Of a stretch of DNA of 64,000 nt, positions 1 to 13,079 are shown one piece after another. The DNA is taken from NCBI RefSeq assembly GCF_001039355.2, contig NW_019776080.1:536488-600487 (forward strand), in the 5' to 3' direction. The notes under the pieces were generated by a model, which searched no databases, had not been told where the DNA came from, and saw nothing but the letters and a program-made list of their open reading frames with translations. Source of the DNA: Lingula anatina (lineage: Eukaryota > Brachiopoda > Lingulata > Lingulida > Lingulidae). How positions within the stretch are numbered: the first letter of the stretch is position 1; each line of letters begins with the position of its first letter. The position numbers and the translations under genes were made by a program.

Positions 1-492
1 GAAATGTTTAACTTCAGATTAACAGCACAGTGGATACTTGTATCAGGTTTGAGGCGCGGCGCTGGTGGCCAGTAGCCAATGTTACTATTAACCATATGAT
101 GAGGGTGTATGACTACTATAGGCCAGGTAAAAATACTGATCCTTTTGCTATTTTAAAAAATTTTGGCTCCGTAATTTTGTTTGCAATTTTGATATCTCAT
201 CCATCCATTATTATATATGAGATCAAGTGACAAAAGCAAAAATACATTAGGTTGATTGATGATTGATATTTCGTCCCTTTGGTCTGCTTTTACTAAATGA
301 GTTCGAGATGATTTGGCACCTTTGGCTATATAATATGTAGGCTATCAACTATATATAATATCACAGTGTAAGGGCATTTAACTGTATGTGCCAGTTCAGG
401 AATAAATTGAATTTTAAAAATTAAAAATTGAATATATCCCTACTATGACACTTTTTTTCAATCTCATTATAACCATTTCCTTCCTATTCCAG
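1..492. other. AT-rich non-coding sequence upstream of a coding exon, probably intron
   Basis: No supportable coding frame is visible. The stretch ends in a pyrimidine-rich tract and a CAG acceptor at 490-492, directly before a codon-biased exon, so it is most simply the last intron of a gene that starts left of the window. The intron assignment is inference. Confidence 0.45.
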
Positions 493-692
493 ACGAGGTG
501 GTCAACAAGACCATGTACTCCACCTACCCGCTATTCCAGCTCCACATCTGCCAGGTGTGTGGGTCATTCCAGTGTCCATACTGTCCATTCTTTAATACGG
601 CCACTGCCCTGGTCAAGACCAGCATGACCCTACTCCTGGGCTGTATATCCACATATATTATCACATCCAAGTTCTTCCTATTGAGGTCCTGA
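493..692 (+). CDS. Last coding exon of an unidentified gene, Cys-rich tail plus C-terminal membrane segment (partial)
   Basis: The exon starts after a TTCCTTCCTATTCCAG acceptor and reads 66 codons to a TGA at 690-692, phase 2 at its 5' end. Codons are strongly C/G-ended compared with the AT-rich surroundings, which supports real coding. The peptide starts DEVVNKTMYSTYPLFQLHIC and contains a paired-cysteine cluster (CQVCGSFQCPYC) followed by a hydrophobic stretch (MTLLLGCISTYIIT) and a short tail ending LLRS. That layout suggests a small metal-binding or disulfide cluster just before a C-terminal membrane anchor. I do not recognise the family. Upstream exons lie outside the window. Other frames across this stretch are shorter and lack the codon bias. 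Confidence 0.55.
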
Positions 693-2740
693 TCGCAGTG
701 AGAGGACTGTTCTTTTGTATATAATTTTTTTTTTTTTGGCGTTGTTGAGTTTTTAGTACAGGCTTGGAAATTTTTATACTGTGTGTTGCAAGCGAGCGAG
801 CACACTTGTACAAAGAATGGAACATAGATGAATAGCTTTGTAGCAGCTGAACTTTTCAGGGAGACAGGGACTTGTGATTCTACCAATGAAAATGAAAATT
901 TTAATCCAAACAAAATATGTAATTTTTTTTGACTTATGAATATATTTTCATATATTGTTTGGACTAAATGTTAATTATACTTATTAGCCCTGACCAAGAT
1001 TAGACAATGTGTAATATTTTATGAAGCATTTTGTAAACTTCACTGAGACCAGTGTATGTGATATCCAGAGATGAAATTATATATAGCTGTCCATGCATTT
1101 TTTGAGGTCCTTTGTATGCAGGGACCAATATGTAGAAAGTACAACTGCCATAACTTCATTTGTTCTACAACATTCCCATTGAACATGGTTGTGAGGACTG
1201 ACAGACAAAAAAAGTGGAATCTTGATAAGATTTACCTGTACAGGGAATTAAAATGATGGTTTATCATAGTAGGTGCTTCTGTAGTTCAGATACATAAAAT
1301 TGATGACAAAGGTGGATTAATTAGTGTGCCTATGTGAATTGAATTGAAATTACAATTTAGGAAAGTTTAACCTGATTATTGTGGCCATTTTGATGTTTGA
1401 AATAGTTAGGGATATGTGTCCCATGTTGAGAAATTAGTAATTAATAATTTTTTTTTGTTTGTACATATTGTGATTAAAATATAAGTCCAAGGAATCACAG
1501 AGGTACTTGTTAAAGGAAAATTAAAAGTTTAATCTTAGTATATACATCTACTGAATTAAAATTCTAGAAGATAGAAAATAAAGATTGGGCACAATTCTTC
1601 TGCATTGAAATGTGCAGAAATTAGTGGGAACAAGAACACAATTAAATCTGTAGATTTTTTTTTATCCGATCCTTATTGAAATATGTAAATATTTTTTCCA
1701 TATTTTCTGCATCAAATGCAGCATTTACTAGCACCAGATGTGAAAAAATGTCCTTTGAGTGGATTTGTACAAATGAGTGTACAGCTTTTGTCTGCATATG
1801 ATATCAAAGAGGATTTTGAATTGTTTTGAATTGATTTTTAGAGTACCGCTTAGGAAAATGACTTTTTCTCATGGATAATCAGTAAGTCAAGTTGCCTTTA
1901 AAGAGGCTTGTGTAGGAGAAGCATTATTCTTATTAGATCTTACATTTGGAGCACCCTTTTTTCGTAATACAGTGCAGACATTTTACCTGAATCTTTTCAA
2001 CTTGGTCTTTTATAAAATTATATGAAATCTGTGTTTTTACAAATTAATGATGTTTCTTAAAGAGTGTGTGCTAATGACACTGTCACATATTGTATTATAT
2101 ATATAAATATACATATATATACAACTTAACTCAGTAGATATTTTCTACAAACTTTGTAGTTTTTATACTTTTACGCTTTAACGGGAACATTAGAAACTGT
2201 TATTATAGTGATTCAAAGTTTTATATAGTTATCACATGTAGCCTATATCTCTGTCGTAGATTTTAAATCTTGTAAAGCAATAAGTGACATTTACACAATT
2301 TTCCAAACTGCGTGGTATAGGAGAGCCATATTATAAATGAGATTCCTCAGTTGAACCCTTGCTATAGTATTTTGTATCCAAGGCCAATCGCGCATTTAAA
2401 CTCGACGTCGCAAGAATTGTGGAACCAAAATTTGCATCATATGAAAAAATTGGGACTTTAAAAAAAATATTCTGCATACACAAAACGCTTTGCTTCTGTT
2501 CTGTTGACAGTCTGTTAAGAACGGAGCAGGCAATGATTAGGTTGTGATAATGTTACACTACAATATATAAAGATAACATTCCAAGAAGCAATCTCATCTC
2601 CGTAAACAAGGACAAGATGACTGCGTAAGCTCAGTTGGAACTGCTAGGTATTCTGTAGTATAGAGGAACATATTGTACATACTAGTGTATGCTTCTTTAG
2701 AACGGATAATAAAATTATAACATTGAAGAATTTACTTTTG
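693..2740 (+). other. Probable long AT-rich 3' UTR of the exon at 493-692
   Basis: No coding frame is supportable. The sequence is very AT-rich with T-runs typical of a 3' UTR. AATAAA hexamers occur near 1,576 and 2,706; the latter is followed by a GT/T-rich stretch and could be the polyadenylation signal. The transcript end is inference only. Confidence 0.35.
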
Positions 2741-3097
2741 ATTTCCTTGTGTTCGTATTTTAATGTCGTCGCCATCTTACCAAGGACGATCAGTTACATG
2801 GTTTGATAATAACTATATATATATATAGTAACAAAGAATATATTTCTGTTACTGCTATTTCACATATTACTGCCACAACCGAGAGAAATATTCGGAACTA
2901 AAGTTCGGTGCGTGATCACAGGTGATGCAGCATTTGCCGAGATTCAGATTCCAGCAGACAATTTTTATCAAAAAAGCAAAAATCTAGCGCTAAATGGCCG
3001 CAGGCTAACAATAAATGTATCGGACTCTTACAGTTCATGATCTCTCTCTCTCTCTCTTTCAGAGAAAAGAAATGTTTTTTTTTCTAATTAGTTAAGA
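2741..3097. other. Intergenic sequence with simple repeats
   Basis: I see no gene. The stretch holds a short TA run near 2,815 and a (CT)n microsatellite at about 3,041-3,058, directly before a MITE. Confidence 0.5.
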
Positions 3098-3282
3098 CGG
3101 TGTGTCAAGAATGGTAGTGCTAGGAAAGGAAGGCCGCTGATACAGGAATGGTAGTCAGCTAGGAACCGTAGTCCGTTCCCCATTACCTTATACAGGTGAC
3201 CTTCGTCTCACATACCAGCCCCAATACTACGACTATAACCCTAACTTGTACTAATCATACTGGACCCATTCCTGTCACATCG
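3098..3282. mobile_element. MITE, CGGTGTG family, copy 1 (empty-site version)
   Basis: The left end CGGTGTGTCAAGAATGG and the reverse complement of the right end (CGATGTGACAGGAATGG) form an imperfect terminal inverted repeat. The interior (GTAGTCCGTTCC, then ACTACGACTA and AACTTGTACTAATCATA) matches the elements at 52,695-52,878 and 61,172-61,522. It is about 185 bp with no coding capacity, as expected of a non-autonomous DNA transposon. It keeps the simple sequence GTTCCCC where the third copy carries a nested insertion. There is an ambiguous base at 3,298 just outside. Confidence 0.7.
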
Positions 3283-3299
3283 GGTCCGGTTAGACCANC

Positions 3300-3861
3300 A
3301 GTGAAAAGGTTAGTGTCAAGTTAGCTCTGAAGCTCAGGGTGGGTTAGACAGGATAGGGTTCCTAATGTAATGGAAAACGGACCATGGTTCCTTACGGATT
3401 TTAAAACATTCGGATTAATGCTCCGACACAACTTTGCTGAAAAATTTGGCCGAGAACGAATGTCATACGTCACAGAAGGTTAATACAAGACATAAGCAGT
3501 CAATGCTATTTGCTGTAAACTGTCCAAAAACAAATAAGGTCACATCTGTAAACCAACCACAATGAATTCGGATGTGGGCTTTCGCCTCCCCAATCACTTG
3601 TTTGAAACTGGTGAGATGTGTGCTGTATTTATTGCTTGTTATGATGCAATCGCATGTAAATGAGAAAAATATCCTACGGCATACACACGCTTAGCCTGCA
3701 TGGCAGCATATAGAACGCCCTCTTCCTACATAATCCCGCCCCTTTCCTGTATGGTTCTTAAATGCAATCATTATGAAGTCATTCAATGGCACGAAACTAA
3801 ATGTCTAGCAGATATGTAACCAACCTCTGCAGTCTGTAGTCTTAATATGACATGTCCTCGT
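3300..3861. other. Intergenic sequence, nothing recognised
   Basis: No gene, RNA or structured repeat is visible between the MITE and the LicD-like pseudogene. Confidence 0.45.
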
Positions 3862-5028
3862 TCACGCTCCCTTTCCATTCTGTTTCACCAGTTCTAAGCT
3901 GTAAGGTTTGCTAACGGCATAAGAAGGCTCGACCACAAACAATTGCCGGAGCGTCTTCGTGCCAAGCCTCAGCGTCTCCTTAATGCCGGGAATAACGGAT
4001 TTCTCCCTGTGAAGAAAAGGTACGTTGTTTTTTAGTTCTTCGCATGGTATTTCCCATACTCTTTCCCAATGAAGTACGTCTCTATTATGGTCTACCATTT
4101 GTTTCTGACACTTTCCACTGTCGTAAGTGTTTCTGAGGAACGCCAAAGAGTCACGAGGGGCATTTAGATACAGATCCCCAAAAGGTCGTCTGTGAAATGG
4201 GAACACTTGTGATTTTCTAAAAATGAGTTTTCGATACTGACTGTCCAAAATATGCGTTTGGTTTTCCTCGTAACTGAAGACATCTACCATGGGCCATTTC
4301 CAAACGCTCACCGTGTCGAAAAGAATTTCAAGACCGTTGATCCAGGACTTTTACAAATGAAATAATCTGGGGCAAGATTTGATAGTAATTCAAACAGTTT
4401 GCTCTTGTCATTTTGGCTGATTATGACGTCGGCGTCTTCATCCCAAGGCATGAAATCGTGGTGTCTATACGCACCAAGTAGTGTCCTACCATACATGGTA
4501 TACGGCAGGTTGTTTTGTGCATAAATTCGGTCTATTGTAACCAACAGGTCCACGAGTTAATCGGGGTCTAAAATGAGCCAGAAAATCATTTGGATCGCCA
4601 TCGGATGGCTTGTACATGTGTGGATGGGATGTCGTGGTTAAACTGGGCACAAAATCAAGCTCTTTGTGGTGCATGCCTCGCGTTGGCCTGTGAGTGAAAC
4701 TCAAATTATTGGAGCGTTTATATTCTACGTTGTCTCTGGACGTACGCTCATGAGATACGTCTGTGGCAATTGTGCCACAGTTTCCGTTTTCACTTGGTCT
4801 TTTATCTGTTTAGTCCTGAAGCTTTCTCGTCTTTCTGGGACACATATGACCTATGCTTTCACACGTGTCACAAGCGGAATAACAGGGGGCCTCCTGGGCT
4901 TCAGGCTTCACTTGCTTACTACACGTTCCTTTTTCCAAATTGGCATACTGTATATAGCCTACCTTGTAACACAACATGATAAACGCGACATCATTTGGAG
5001 TAATGATATACAGTGCATGTGATGCTCG
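3862..5028 (-). pseudogene. Broken LicD/fukutin-family nucleotidyltransferase-fold protein
   Basis: On the - strand the sequence encodes the hallmark of the LicD/fukutin/FKRP family: LLGAYRHHDFMPWDEDADV, whose D-E-D-A-D acidic cluster is the expected metal-binding motif, preceded by LPYTMYG and followed by LKFFSTR and then VWKWPMVDVFSY. Family members transfer phosphorylated alditols or phosphocholine to glycans, usually in the Golgi or at the cell surface. The frame is broken in at least three ways: an in-frame TAA at 4,810-4,812 in the putative stem region; a frame change near 4,555-4,570, between FRPRLT and LVDLLVTIDRIY, with a few residues probably missing; and a second shift near 4,310-4,330, between LKFFSTR and VSVWKWP. 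The last segment ends at a TGA at 3,862-3,864. Upstream of the TAA the same frame is open to 5,028 and includes a modestly hydrophobic stretch (VAFIMLCYKVGYI) that could be the signal anchor, but this part is uncertain. There is no sign of introns, so a retrocopy is possible. Assembly error is an alternative to true decay. Confidence 0.8.
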
Positions 5029-5587
5029 TTATTATCATTCACAATAACCAACAGGTTCATGCCATTGTTATTAAATGCTATTTTTATTATTATTATCTGC
5101 AATTGCCAACGGGTTCAAACCATTGATATTTTCTGCCATTTTTAATATGGTCGACGAAAATATCGGAGTTAGAGAACTCCCGTGCATCCTTCCGCACCGG
5201 TAATTACTAACCATTCTGTTAACAGAGCTACATGAAAATAATTAGACAATTTAGGTACTATCAAAAACCCATTACACCAAAAAAGTAAAATTGTGATGAA
5301 TCAGTTCAAATATTAGACCAGTAAGGTACTAGTCGGAATAACCAATTACGACAACAAAATGGCCATCCTAGCACTTATGTTTTAAATCGGCTTTATGTTA
5401 TTGTAAGGTATATGCAGGCCAAACAACAATATCTAGTGAAAATTGCAGTGGACAATTGATCTTATCTTCGTGACCAAAGAAGTCGATAAGGAGAATGTGA
5501 TGACTTTTGTGACGCACAGCTCATAGAAATAAGAAGCACTTATTTTAATGGTCACTTTTATGATGAATTACTAAAATTACTATATTT

Positions 5588-5628
<41 letters not shown>

Positions 5629-6041
5629 GCTTCCCCAAAGTTAAGCATTGACCTGACATTTTATTTTCAAAGTGGTCTGCAATTCAATGTAGAATAGTCG
5701 TATCTTCGTACAAAATGTCCCTTTGTAAGGATAACCACTAGTGATACTTATTTATTATCATTTCGGTGTGGCACTAAAAACATTTAGTACACAATACACC
5801 ATAAAAAGCACGCAAGCGTACACAGAGCTTATCACAAAATGCTGCTGATAACTTTATTATTCATGTGCATGTACATAATGCGAATACGCTTTATGAACGA
5901 AATCTACCGCTATAACTACTTCCACATATCCTATTAAATCTGATGTGTATTTTAAGGCTTATATATTTGTTTTAATGGTGACATAGAGGTTCCATACAAA
6001 ATTGAAAGGGTGGCGATCGTTTGTAACCCTCACCCTTTGGG
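5029..6041. other. Intergenic sequence with weak tandem duplication and CA microsatellite
   Basis: A degenerate ~60-bp duplication lies at about 5,028-5,147 (CAACAGGTTCATGCCATTG against CAACGGGTTCAAACCATTG). A (CA)n microsatellite occupies 5,589-5,625. No gene is seen. Confidence 0.5.
5589..5625. repeat. (CA)n microsatellite
   Basis: Uninterrupted AC dinucleotide repeat, about 18 units. Confidence 0.95.
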
Positions 6042-6275
6042 CTATAGGTTTTGGTAGGTGTGCCCATGGCTTGCTCTAACACGGGATCTTAACATTGGTA
6101 AATCAGTCTCGATTAAACAAATCAGGTAAGGATACGTACTCCGTGCACCCAGTAGAGTTTTGATAGCGATCACATACATATCCTCTACATGACTTTGACA
6201 GTTACCCAACCATGACCCGCAACTGTACATCAATGCCTGTATAAATGCTGCTTCATAAAACCTTTCGTTTAACCC
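6042..6275 (-). mobile_element. LINE ORF2 C-terminal fragment
   Basis: The - strand reads ERFYEAAFIQALMYSCGSWL, then IAIKTLLGARSTYPYLICLIETDLPML. This is the pattern seen after the reverse-transcriptase domain of many invertebrate non-LTR retrotransposons (x-F-x-A-A...L-Y-G-x-E-S-W-L...K-x-L-L-G-V-R...E-x-x-x-P-x-L). Only this short piece survives and it is cut off on both sides, so it is a dead fragment. The exact LINE clade cannot be assigned by eye. Confidence 0.65.
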
Positions 6276-8477
6276 AAAAAGGAAACCCCATATTTTTGTT
6301 CACGAAAGAAACAAATTTCCACACAGGACATGGTTGTTTAGCACTGATTACAAACGGCCATCTTGCGTGAGTGTAGCTTCACGGTAAACGTAAGATTTAC
6401 AATTCGTAACCTCAATATCATCAATTTTCCTGTGTACATGGGAAAACTTACATTAGTAAGGCATGCATCATTAGCGCTGACTTTAAGACTGTTCTGATGA
6501 TCAAAATTCCAGACAACTTAGAATTTTCATAAACATGTATTAAATGTATAAATAAACTGTCTACATTATTTGATAGTTCTTCCTATTGCAATGACTACAA
6601 GAATTTCTGTTAGAAAAAACACGGTTTATTGAATATTTACTTACAAGTATTACTTTCTCACACAGTTGACTTCAGAGTTTTATTTTTTTTCTTACAGACA
6701 ATTTGCGAGGCGTATTTGGATTTTAAATATTATTTAATGGGAAAAATAAAATGTTAAATTCAAGGAATTCTGGACACGCCGAATCTTTGATTTCCCGTAG
6801 GTTTTCACCTCGCGTGGTATTTTGCGTGCGAGCAATACCTGGCTTTCGTCGATAACAACTGAATAGTTTTTACAAAGGTCAGAGAAGAATTTCATCAGCT
6901 GTGGTATGTTATAAGAATGATGTAATTTTTCTTCACAAAACAGCTAATACTGAGATAGATGTTCTGCTAGACAACGAAATATTGGAAGTAAAAACATTAG
7001 TTGTTGACTGAAGAAAAATTCCATCATTCTTGTTTACAAAGGGTTTTTATTAGGAGAAAAAAAATCAAAATCGTTCTATAATATTTGTTGACAGATATTC
7101 AACCATTATCCCTTGTTGTAGTTTTGAACGGCTGTAAATAATACTTTGTGTTGCGTATTGAAAGATTGGATCCGGTTCCATCCATTTGTTTGCCAACAAT
7201 GGTAGACAGAGCCTGTGTTACAGCAGTGAACAATGGCAAAGAGTGTCATGTATCTGTGTCTTTTTTCCTGAGCAAGATTTTGTTACATAACCACCTCCAC
7301 AAGTTCTTAAAGACATAACAATAGCATGCATACTGTGGTGAAAAATAATATGTAACACGTCTTGTATTACGAACAAGTCTGTTTCTTTTCTTCGTTTTCT
7401 AGATTGTGATTGCAAGCAAACACTTTGACACAGGAGTTTACTGATCGATTATCTAATTTAATTGCAAGACCCACATTGTATTTGTCCTGTATAGCTCCTA
7501 TAGCGATCCGAGTACACAGGTGCTAATACACAAAAACTATTAATTATCTCTCTCCCCCTGCTATATAATTTACCCTCTGTGCACTGTGAGACAATACATT
7601 TGGTGTGCATAGCTCTGCTCATTAATCACTGATTGAATGTAACGAAGAGAAACACTGGCAGCGCGAACGAAAGCATGTTATTCATAAATATTATCTTCAT
7701 GGATAATTACCGGTGCAATAAATTACGATGGAAGCTGAGAACTGCAAAGATGCTGCCGTACAATATAATGGTATCATTACATATTGTTTACTGTAATCTT
7801 ATGAAGCAATCCGAAGTTACACCGGCGTGATAGCAAAGTGCATAGTATTGAATAACATAGTCCGACAACCCCGACCTATTCTGTTACAAAAAGATCACTA
7901 AAACTGAAGTCTTTGACAGATCAAAATCTATCTCCTTTGAAGCAATGATTTTGAAGGCAATGCTCAGATGGTTTTGCCACTTTTTCCCCCAAGAACATAA
8001 CATAGAGGCCTCTATTGTTATAAGAATATAATATTTTATATTTTATTGATATCATCCTGATTTCATCTGCTGTAAAAGAAAGACATACAATTTGTTGCTA
8101 ATTTAAGTATTAACCAAAGAACTGCCCCACGCATAGAAAATGTGATGGCACCACACCTTTTGGGCACTGTCAATTTTTCAAAAATCTTTCCTTAATTTTC
8201 TTCAATTATTTAAGAATAATTTTATTGTTGTATCTTCTTCATTAATGAATTCGATTTTTGAACGCAACTCTTAAAATTGCATTTAGAACGCATTTTAATG
8301 ACTTTTATGCAGCGTTATACTCAGAATTACAAGTTTGTTATTATAACTGTTACATCCAACTTTTTAAGATGCAAAGAAACATTATCAGTTTGTTGTTGTT
8401 GTTGTGAAGAATGAACAAATAGAACCATATCTTCAGATGTAATCCAAAGGTTTAAGTGCTGCGTTCTTTGTCGTGAA
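6276..8477. other. Intergenic sequence, nothing recognised
   Basis: AT-rich, with only short chance reading frames. There is a (GTT)n run near 8,390-8,404. No gene, RNA or element could be supported. Confidence 0.5.
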
Positions 8478-8746
8478 GGTTTAGCCTTGGAGCTCATTCC
8501 CAATGAAGCTCTCGTTCTAGGTAGAACAATCCCACTCTGCGGGGACTCTTGCTGAATGCTATCAGATTAACAGACTAACAGACCTTTTTCTTGGGTTGAG
8601 CAGAATACAGGGAAGCTGGTGATTATACATGTAGGAGTACGTTGAAAATAAGAAAAGGCGTTATTAATCTGTTAATCTGATTGCATTCAGCGAGAGTCAC
8701 CTCGGAGTTGGATCAATAGTTTCATTAGGAGTGAGCCCTTACTACC
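8478..8746. mobile_element. Foldback element, ~270 bp
   Basis: The two ends form a long imperfect inverted repeat. The best core pairs ACTCTTGCTGAATGCTATCA (from 8,545) with the complement of the stretch ending ATTGCATTCAGCGAGAGT (to 8,697). The outer ends (GGTTTAGCCTTGGAGCTCAT and the complement of GAGTGAGCCCTTACTACC) also pair. There is no coding capacity. A decayed MITE or foldback transposon is the simplest reading. Confidence 0.65.
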
Positions 8747-11700
8747 CTATGTTATGTTTTGAGCCGAATGTAGCTTTGCTGTGGGCAACGACCCTGAGCA
8801 GCATAACCTCTTTATTTTTCCACAGTGGTGTACACGTAAAACCCCCAGTTTTATATAAAGCACGTAGAATAGATAAGTACACTACTTTTCATTGTTTGCA
8901 GTTTTGCCCCTTTCCATTCCCCTACACATACGATGGCAGTGCTTTTATTTCCTATGGGTATACCTTATAAGATAATTACTCAGTTCATCTCCGTTTTTTT
9001 CTGCAAAATGTTTAGGTTGTTTATCCTAGTCAAACGGAGATCTCAGATCTCATTTTATTTTTTTCTGTCTGAAAAAGAACACTAATATTTCCTTTGTATA
9101 TGGTGATAGAAAAACGGGACTGCATTTTTTTACTACAACATTTAGAGGACGACCGGACGTAAGATTATGGAATGGCGGCTTGTTGCATTGATCTAACCCA
9201 GTTGCACAAGGGATTTCATGACCAAGCACAGATAATTACACACACACACACACAGCACAAAAAAAAAAGCTGAAAGCTCCATATAACTTTTTTGCATGGA
9301 TTTCTAAGAACGTCTCTTACTGTCGATAAATGGTCAACAATTGGGCTAGGTCTCAATTTAGATAAGTGACGCCAATTGTGTCCACTCAGCGCTTCTGTAA
9401 TTTTGCCATAGCGAGAGCAATGTTGGCTGTGTTACGCCCATGTGGTAAGTTGTGATATGGCGCGGGAAAGCCATGCTGTCGCAGTAAAATCCAATATTTC
9501 TTCAGTTATAAACATTGACATATTGATTACTTTGGATAAATCGCTCTATTGGGACAAAATTAACCGAGGTTCTCTTAGTTCCTCAAGTAGTAATTTTCGG
9601 ACATTCGTCAACAAGCTCCATGAGGGACGGTGTTACTGGTGGTAGACACTGAACTGGAAAGATTCATACTCTTTTATTGATGTGGTTCAGACGCTCCGCC
9701 GTGTAGATAAACTGTAATTAATGTCGTGTGCTCTCCCGACTGACGACATATAAATTTACACCAGCTAGCTCATTGGTCTTGTCTTGCGATTTAGTTTTAC
9801 TCTACTTCATGTCATATGTCGGTAATTACCCACATTTGCATGCTTTAAACAGTTTTCAATTTTTTTAATGAAAGGGGTGGATGCACCTGACATGTTTGCT
9901 AAAATGTATTACCTATACAGGTACTAAATCTTAACTGAGGTAAATAGCACCAACAGTTTCAGCACTTCACAAGTTTTTATCCTGTTTATCCCACAACCTT
10001 TAGATTGGTTTTGAATCAACAGAGAAGCATCTCACGTTTCCAGTCATGCAACATTCACTGACAGCTGCAACAGGGTTGAGATGCGGTTTTATTGGCATCT
10101 GATCTTTTTCTTTTGTCTTACACACCCATGCACAAAATTACCTTGTTAAGATCAACTTTGCATAGCACGATTTGCCCACGTTAAAGCTTTAGACGGCATG
10201 TTTCTATCTTCAAACTCGAGCTTTACGCATACAGCATAAAAAAAAGATACACGACGTTGAAATGTAGCTTGTCCTTTCATCGGATTAACCTATAACAATC
10301 AGACATTTAACAGCTGAGATGAAAGTTATTTTGGGTTAAAATTTGAATGTGTTAATTACTATCACAATGGCATCTGCAACTGATCTATCTATTGCCTGGA
10401 AATTAGACTATATACATAAAAGATGAACGTTGGGCAATAGTTCTCAAAAACAGAACTTCACAAATATTTCACAATTTCATGATCCACAGAAATGCTCATT
10501 ATGACCCGAAGACCAAACGATTTTTGAAGATGAAAGTTATTTGATTATAGACATACACAGTGTATAAAGGGGTCTCATGCTTTGCCGGTAAAGACTAAAA
10601 GCAATGGAGATAAATCTATTCTTAAAATTGGAAGATTATAGTGTAAGGATCATTAAGTACCAAATGAGAATTTTGTTGTCTGTCTCAAGAATAGTTTTAC
10701 TACATTAAACCTTTTTACCGGACATTACAGAACAAAATCATGAAAAAAAAGATCTATCAAAATTGACGGTGCTATCAAAATTGTCCACGTCCGCAGCCGT
10801 GTCATTTTTAATACGATAGTTTTGTCTTCCCTTAGATCATACTAAAATGCTCTGGAAAAGTAAATAACCAGCGTAACTGTTTCAAAATGACGTTAATTAT
10901 TGGTAAAATGAATATTGCATTTCCTCTGGAGCACTGGTATCTGTGCTGGGTGTCGGTGACAGCACAGCGTTCAGAATGCCATATGCCATCCTGTCTGCTC
11001 ATAACACTAAACGCAAATGGCTCTCTACTTTAAGTCGGCCTTCGTCAAACAATGTACCATAGTGTTTTTGAACTTCGAAGATAATTGGTGATCACGACCT
11101 GGTGATGGAAATTTGTCAATTGATTTTAATTGGATCAAGGGGCACGCAGATCGAGTGATGAATGTGTCCTATGCACCGTTTCAGAATCATTATTAAATTA
11201 ATTAGCACGGGGTCGCTATCGGGCAGGAAAGGCACTGGCACCTTATATTTTATCGATCAGTAATAACGCTTGAGTTACTCTATCTAGCGAAGGTGTTTGA
11301 TAAATGTCTGGTGCTTTCCAACAAGTGAAGAAAAGCATTCCAGTATAAGAACAATATGGCGCCATAAGCGCTCTCCAAGGCTGCCGATAGGTGGCAGTAT
11401 TCAGTCATTTTCACAGAGAGCCTCATACGCCATCGATCAAGGCGATAAAAATACAGAGATGTCAAATCTTTCAGAGGTAGCTTCAATATGGTGTTGATAG
11501 GATGTTCCATAAAACGTAGAGCAAAGTTACAATGGTGCTTAGGCTATTAAAGTGATGCTGCAGGAATGCCGAAGCCAAGTATTCCTTTATCAAGGAAAGG
11601 TGGGTAAAGTGTTTTAACAGTTTTAAGTAATTCAAATACTAGGGGACTATTCTACGGACCCTGCTTGGTTTTAATTTTCCTTCTTAGAAACTTAATTATT

Positions 11701-13079
11701 TGATTTAAAAATTGTGCATGGTCTCATCAGTCTACCACAAAATGTCATAACCAACTGGTTCCTCGAGAGACCAGGGTTTAAGAATCAATTGGCTCAAAGC
11801 AGAAACAGAGGCCAAAACTAAACCATTTTACAAATAATAATAATAATAATAATAATATTAAATATAATTAGTTAATAACATAATAAGATAAAAAAATGAG
11901 AGAAAAGACAGTAAAAGAACTGTCTCGGCCTCAGTTCTTCTGGCATTTGGCGAGGGTCTGTAGGGGTTGACGCTGGGAATGTTTACGTTGCTTGCGGAGA
12001 AAGTGTTTAAATTGAAATAATTCGCCACTGAAAACACTTTTATTCACTCCACCGTTTCCTCTATGTGTGGTAAACGTGAAAAAGATTACCCAACTGTGTT
12101 TTTTTCTGTAAATAAAAAAGCACGTGCTCAAGTGCAATTCCACAAATACGGAAATGCTAAACGTTTCTTTGGTTGTGTTCAGCGGTGAATTGCAAATGGA
12201 AGTGATCTTTTGATTTGACCGGATATCAGAGCAATGTAAGACAGTTATTTGCAGGTGCACAGCATGTTGCTCGCTTATGTATGAAATTGGACGTCCACAT
12301 CTTTAGTGGAATACTATAGAATTTCGCAGTGAAAAGGTTATGTCTAACCTTGTTAATGTTCTTATACATGTGTTTTGTATCACCAGGTCCGATTTCAGTT
12401 TCTTAATAATGTTTGAGTTTTAGGGTCAAAACTGTCTTTATGGATGATAATATTTGATAAGATCAAGAAATGAATGCTATGTCCCTTAAAATATGTCTGA
12501 CTTTAAATTTTTTGATGTCACCATTTTTAAAAACAATACCGAGTAAATATAAACCCCATCAATTTTTTATGAAATCTATGAGGTGATACAACAAAAATGA
12601 CTCATATGTTCACTTTACTAATTGTTTAATTCAAACTACTAAAGTGCTGCCACTGAGCCAGTGAAAATCAACAACAAGGCAAAAGAATTGCTTCAACTTC
12701 CCGTATCCATTTATTCCACTGTCTTCTTTTTATGTTAAGATGGTAGAGCCTGTCACTGAAGACTCATTTTTTACCATTGATCAGATATTTGAACAGAAAT
12801 AATCTTGATGTTATGGCCAACTGTGCTTCAGTACTCACAAGAGTGGACCCAGTGAAATCGATGCTGACAGAAAGAGAAAAAACAGATTATTGCGATTGTT
12901 CACGTTTTCAAAGCACATTGGCAACCTTGTCTATTGCCTTAATGTGCAGATAAAGCCACGAGAATCAGAGATAACAACGTAATTGTTTTTCATGCGTGGT
13001 ACGGTCCTACATAGTAAAGAAGATGTCAATACGGCGAATGTATATTCCATATTCAATTTTGGAGATAATTAGGAAAATC
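8747..13079. other. Intergenic sequence with short microsatellites
   Basis: Over 4 kb with no supportable gene. It contains (CA)n at 9,239-9,254 and (AAT)n at about 11,837-11,860. Chance frames at 11,280-11,510 on both strands and at 11,931-12,260 show no family resemblance. Confidence 0.5.

Noticed and set aside
4666-5022. 118-codon open frame on the + strand
   Set aside because: It lies antisense to the LicD-like pseudogene, whose - strand reading has family motifs; the + reading has none.
11280-11510. Overlapping 66- and 76-codon frames on both strands
   Set aside because: No recognisable motif, no splice context, and both strands equally open, which is typical of chance.
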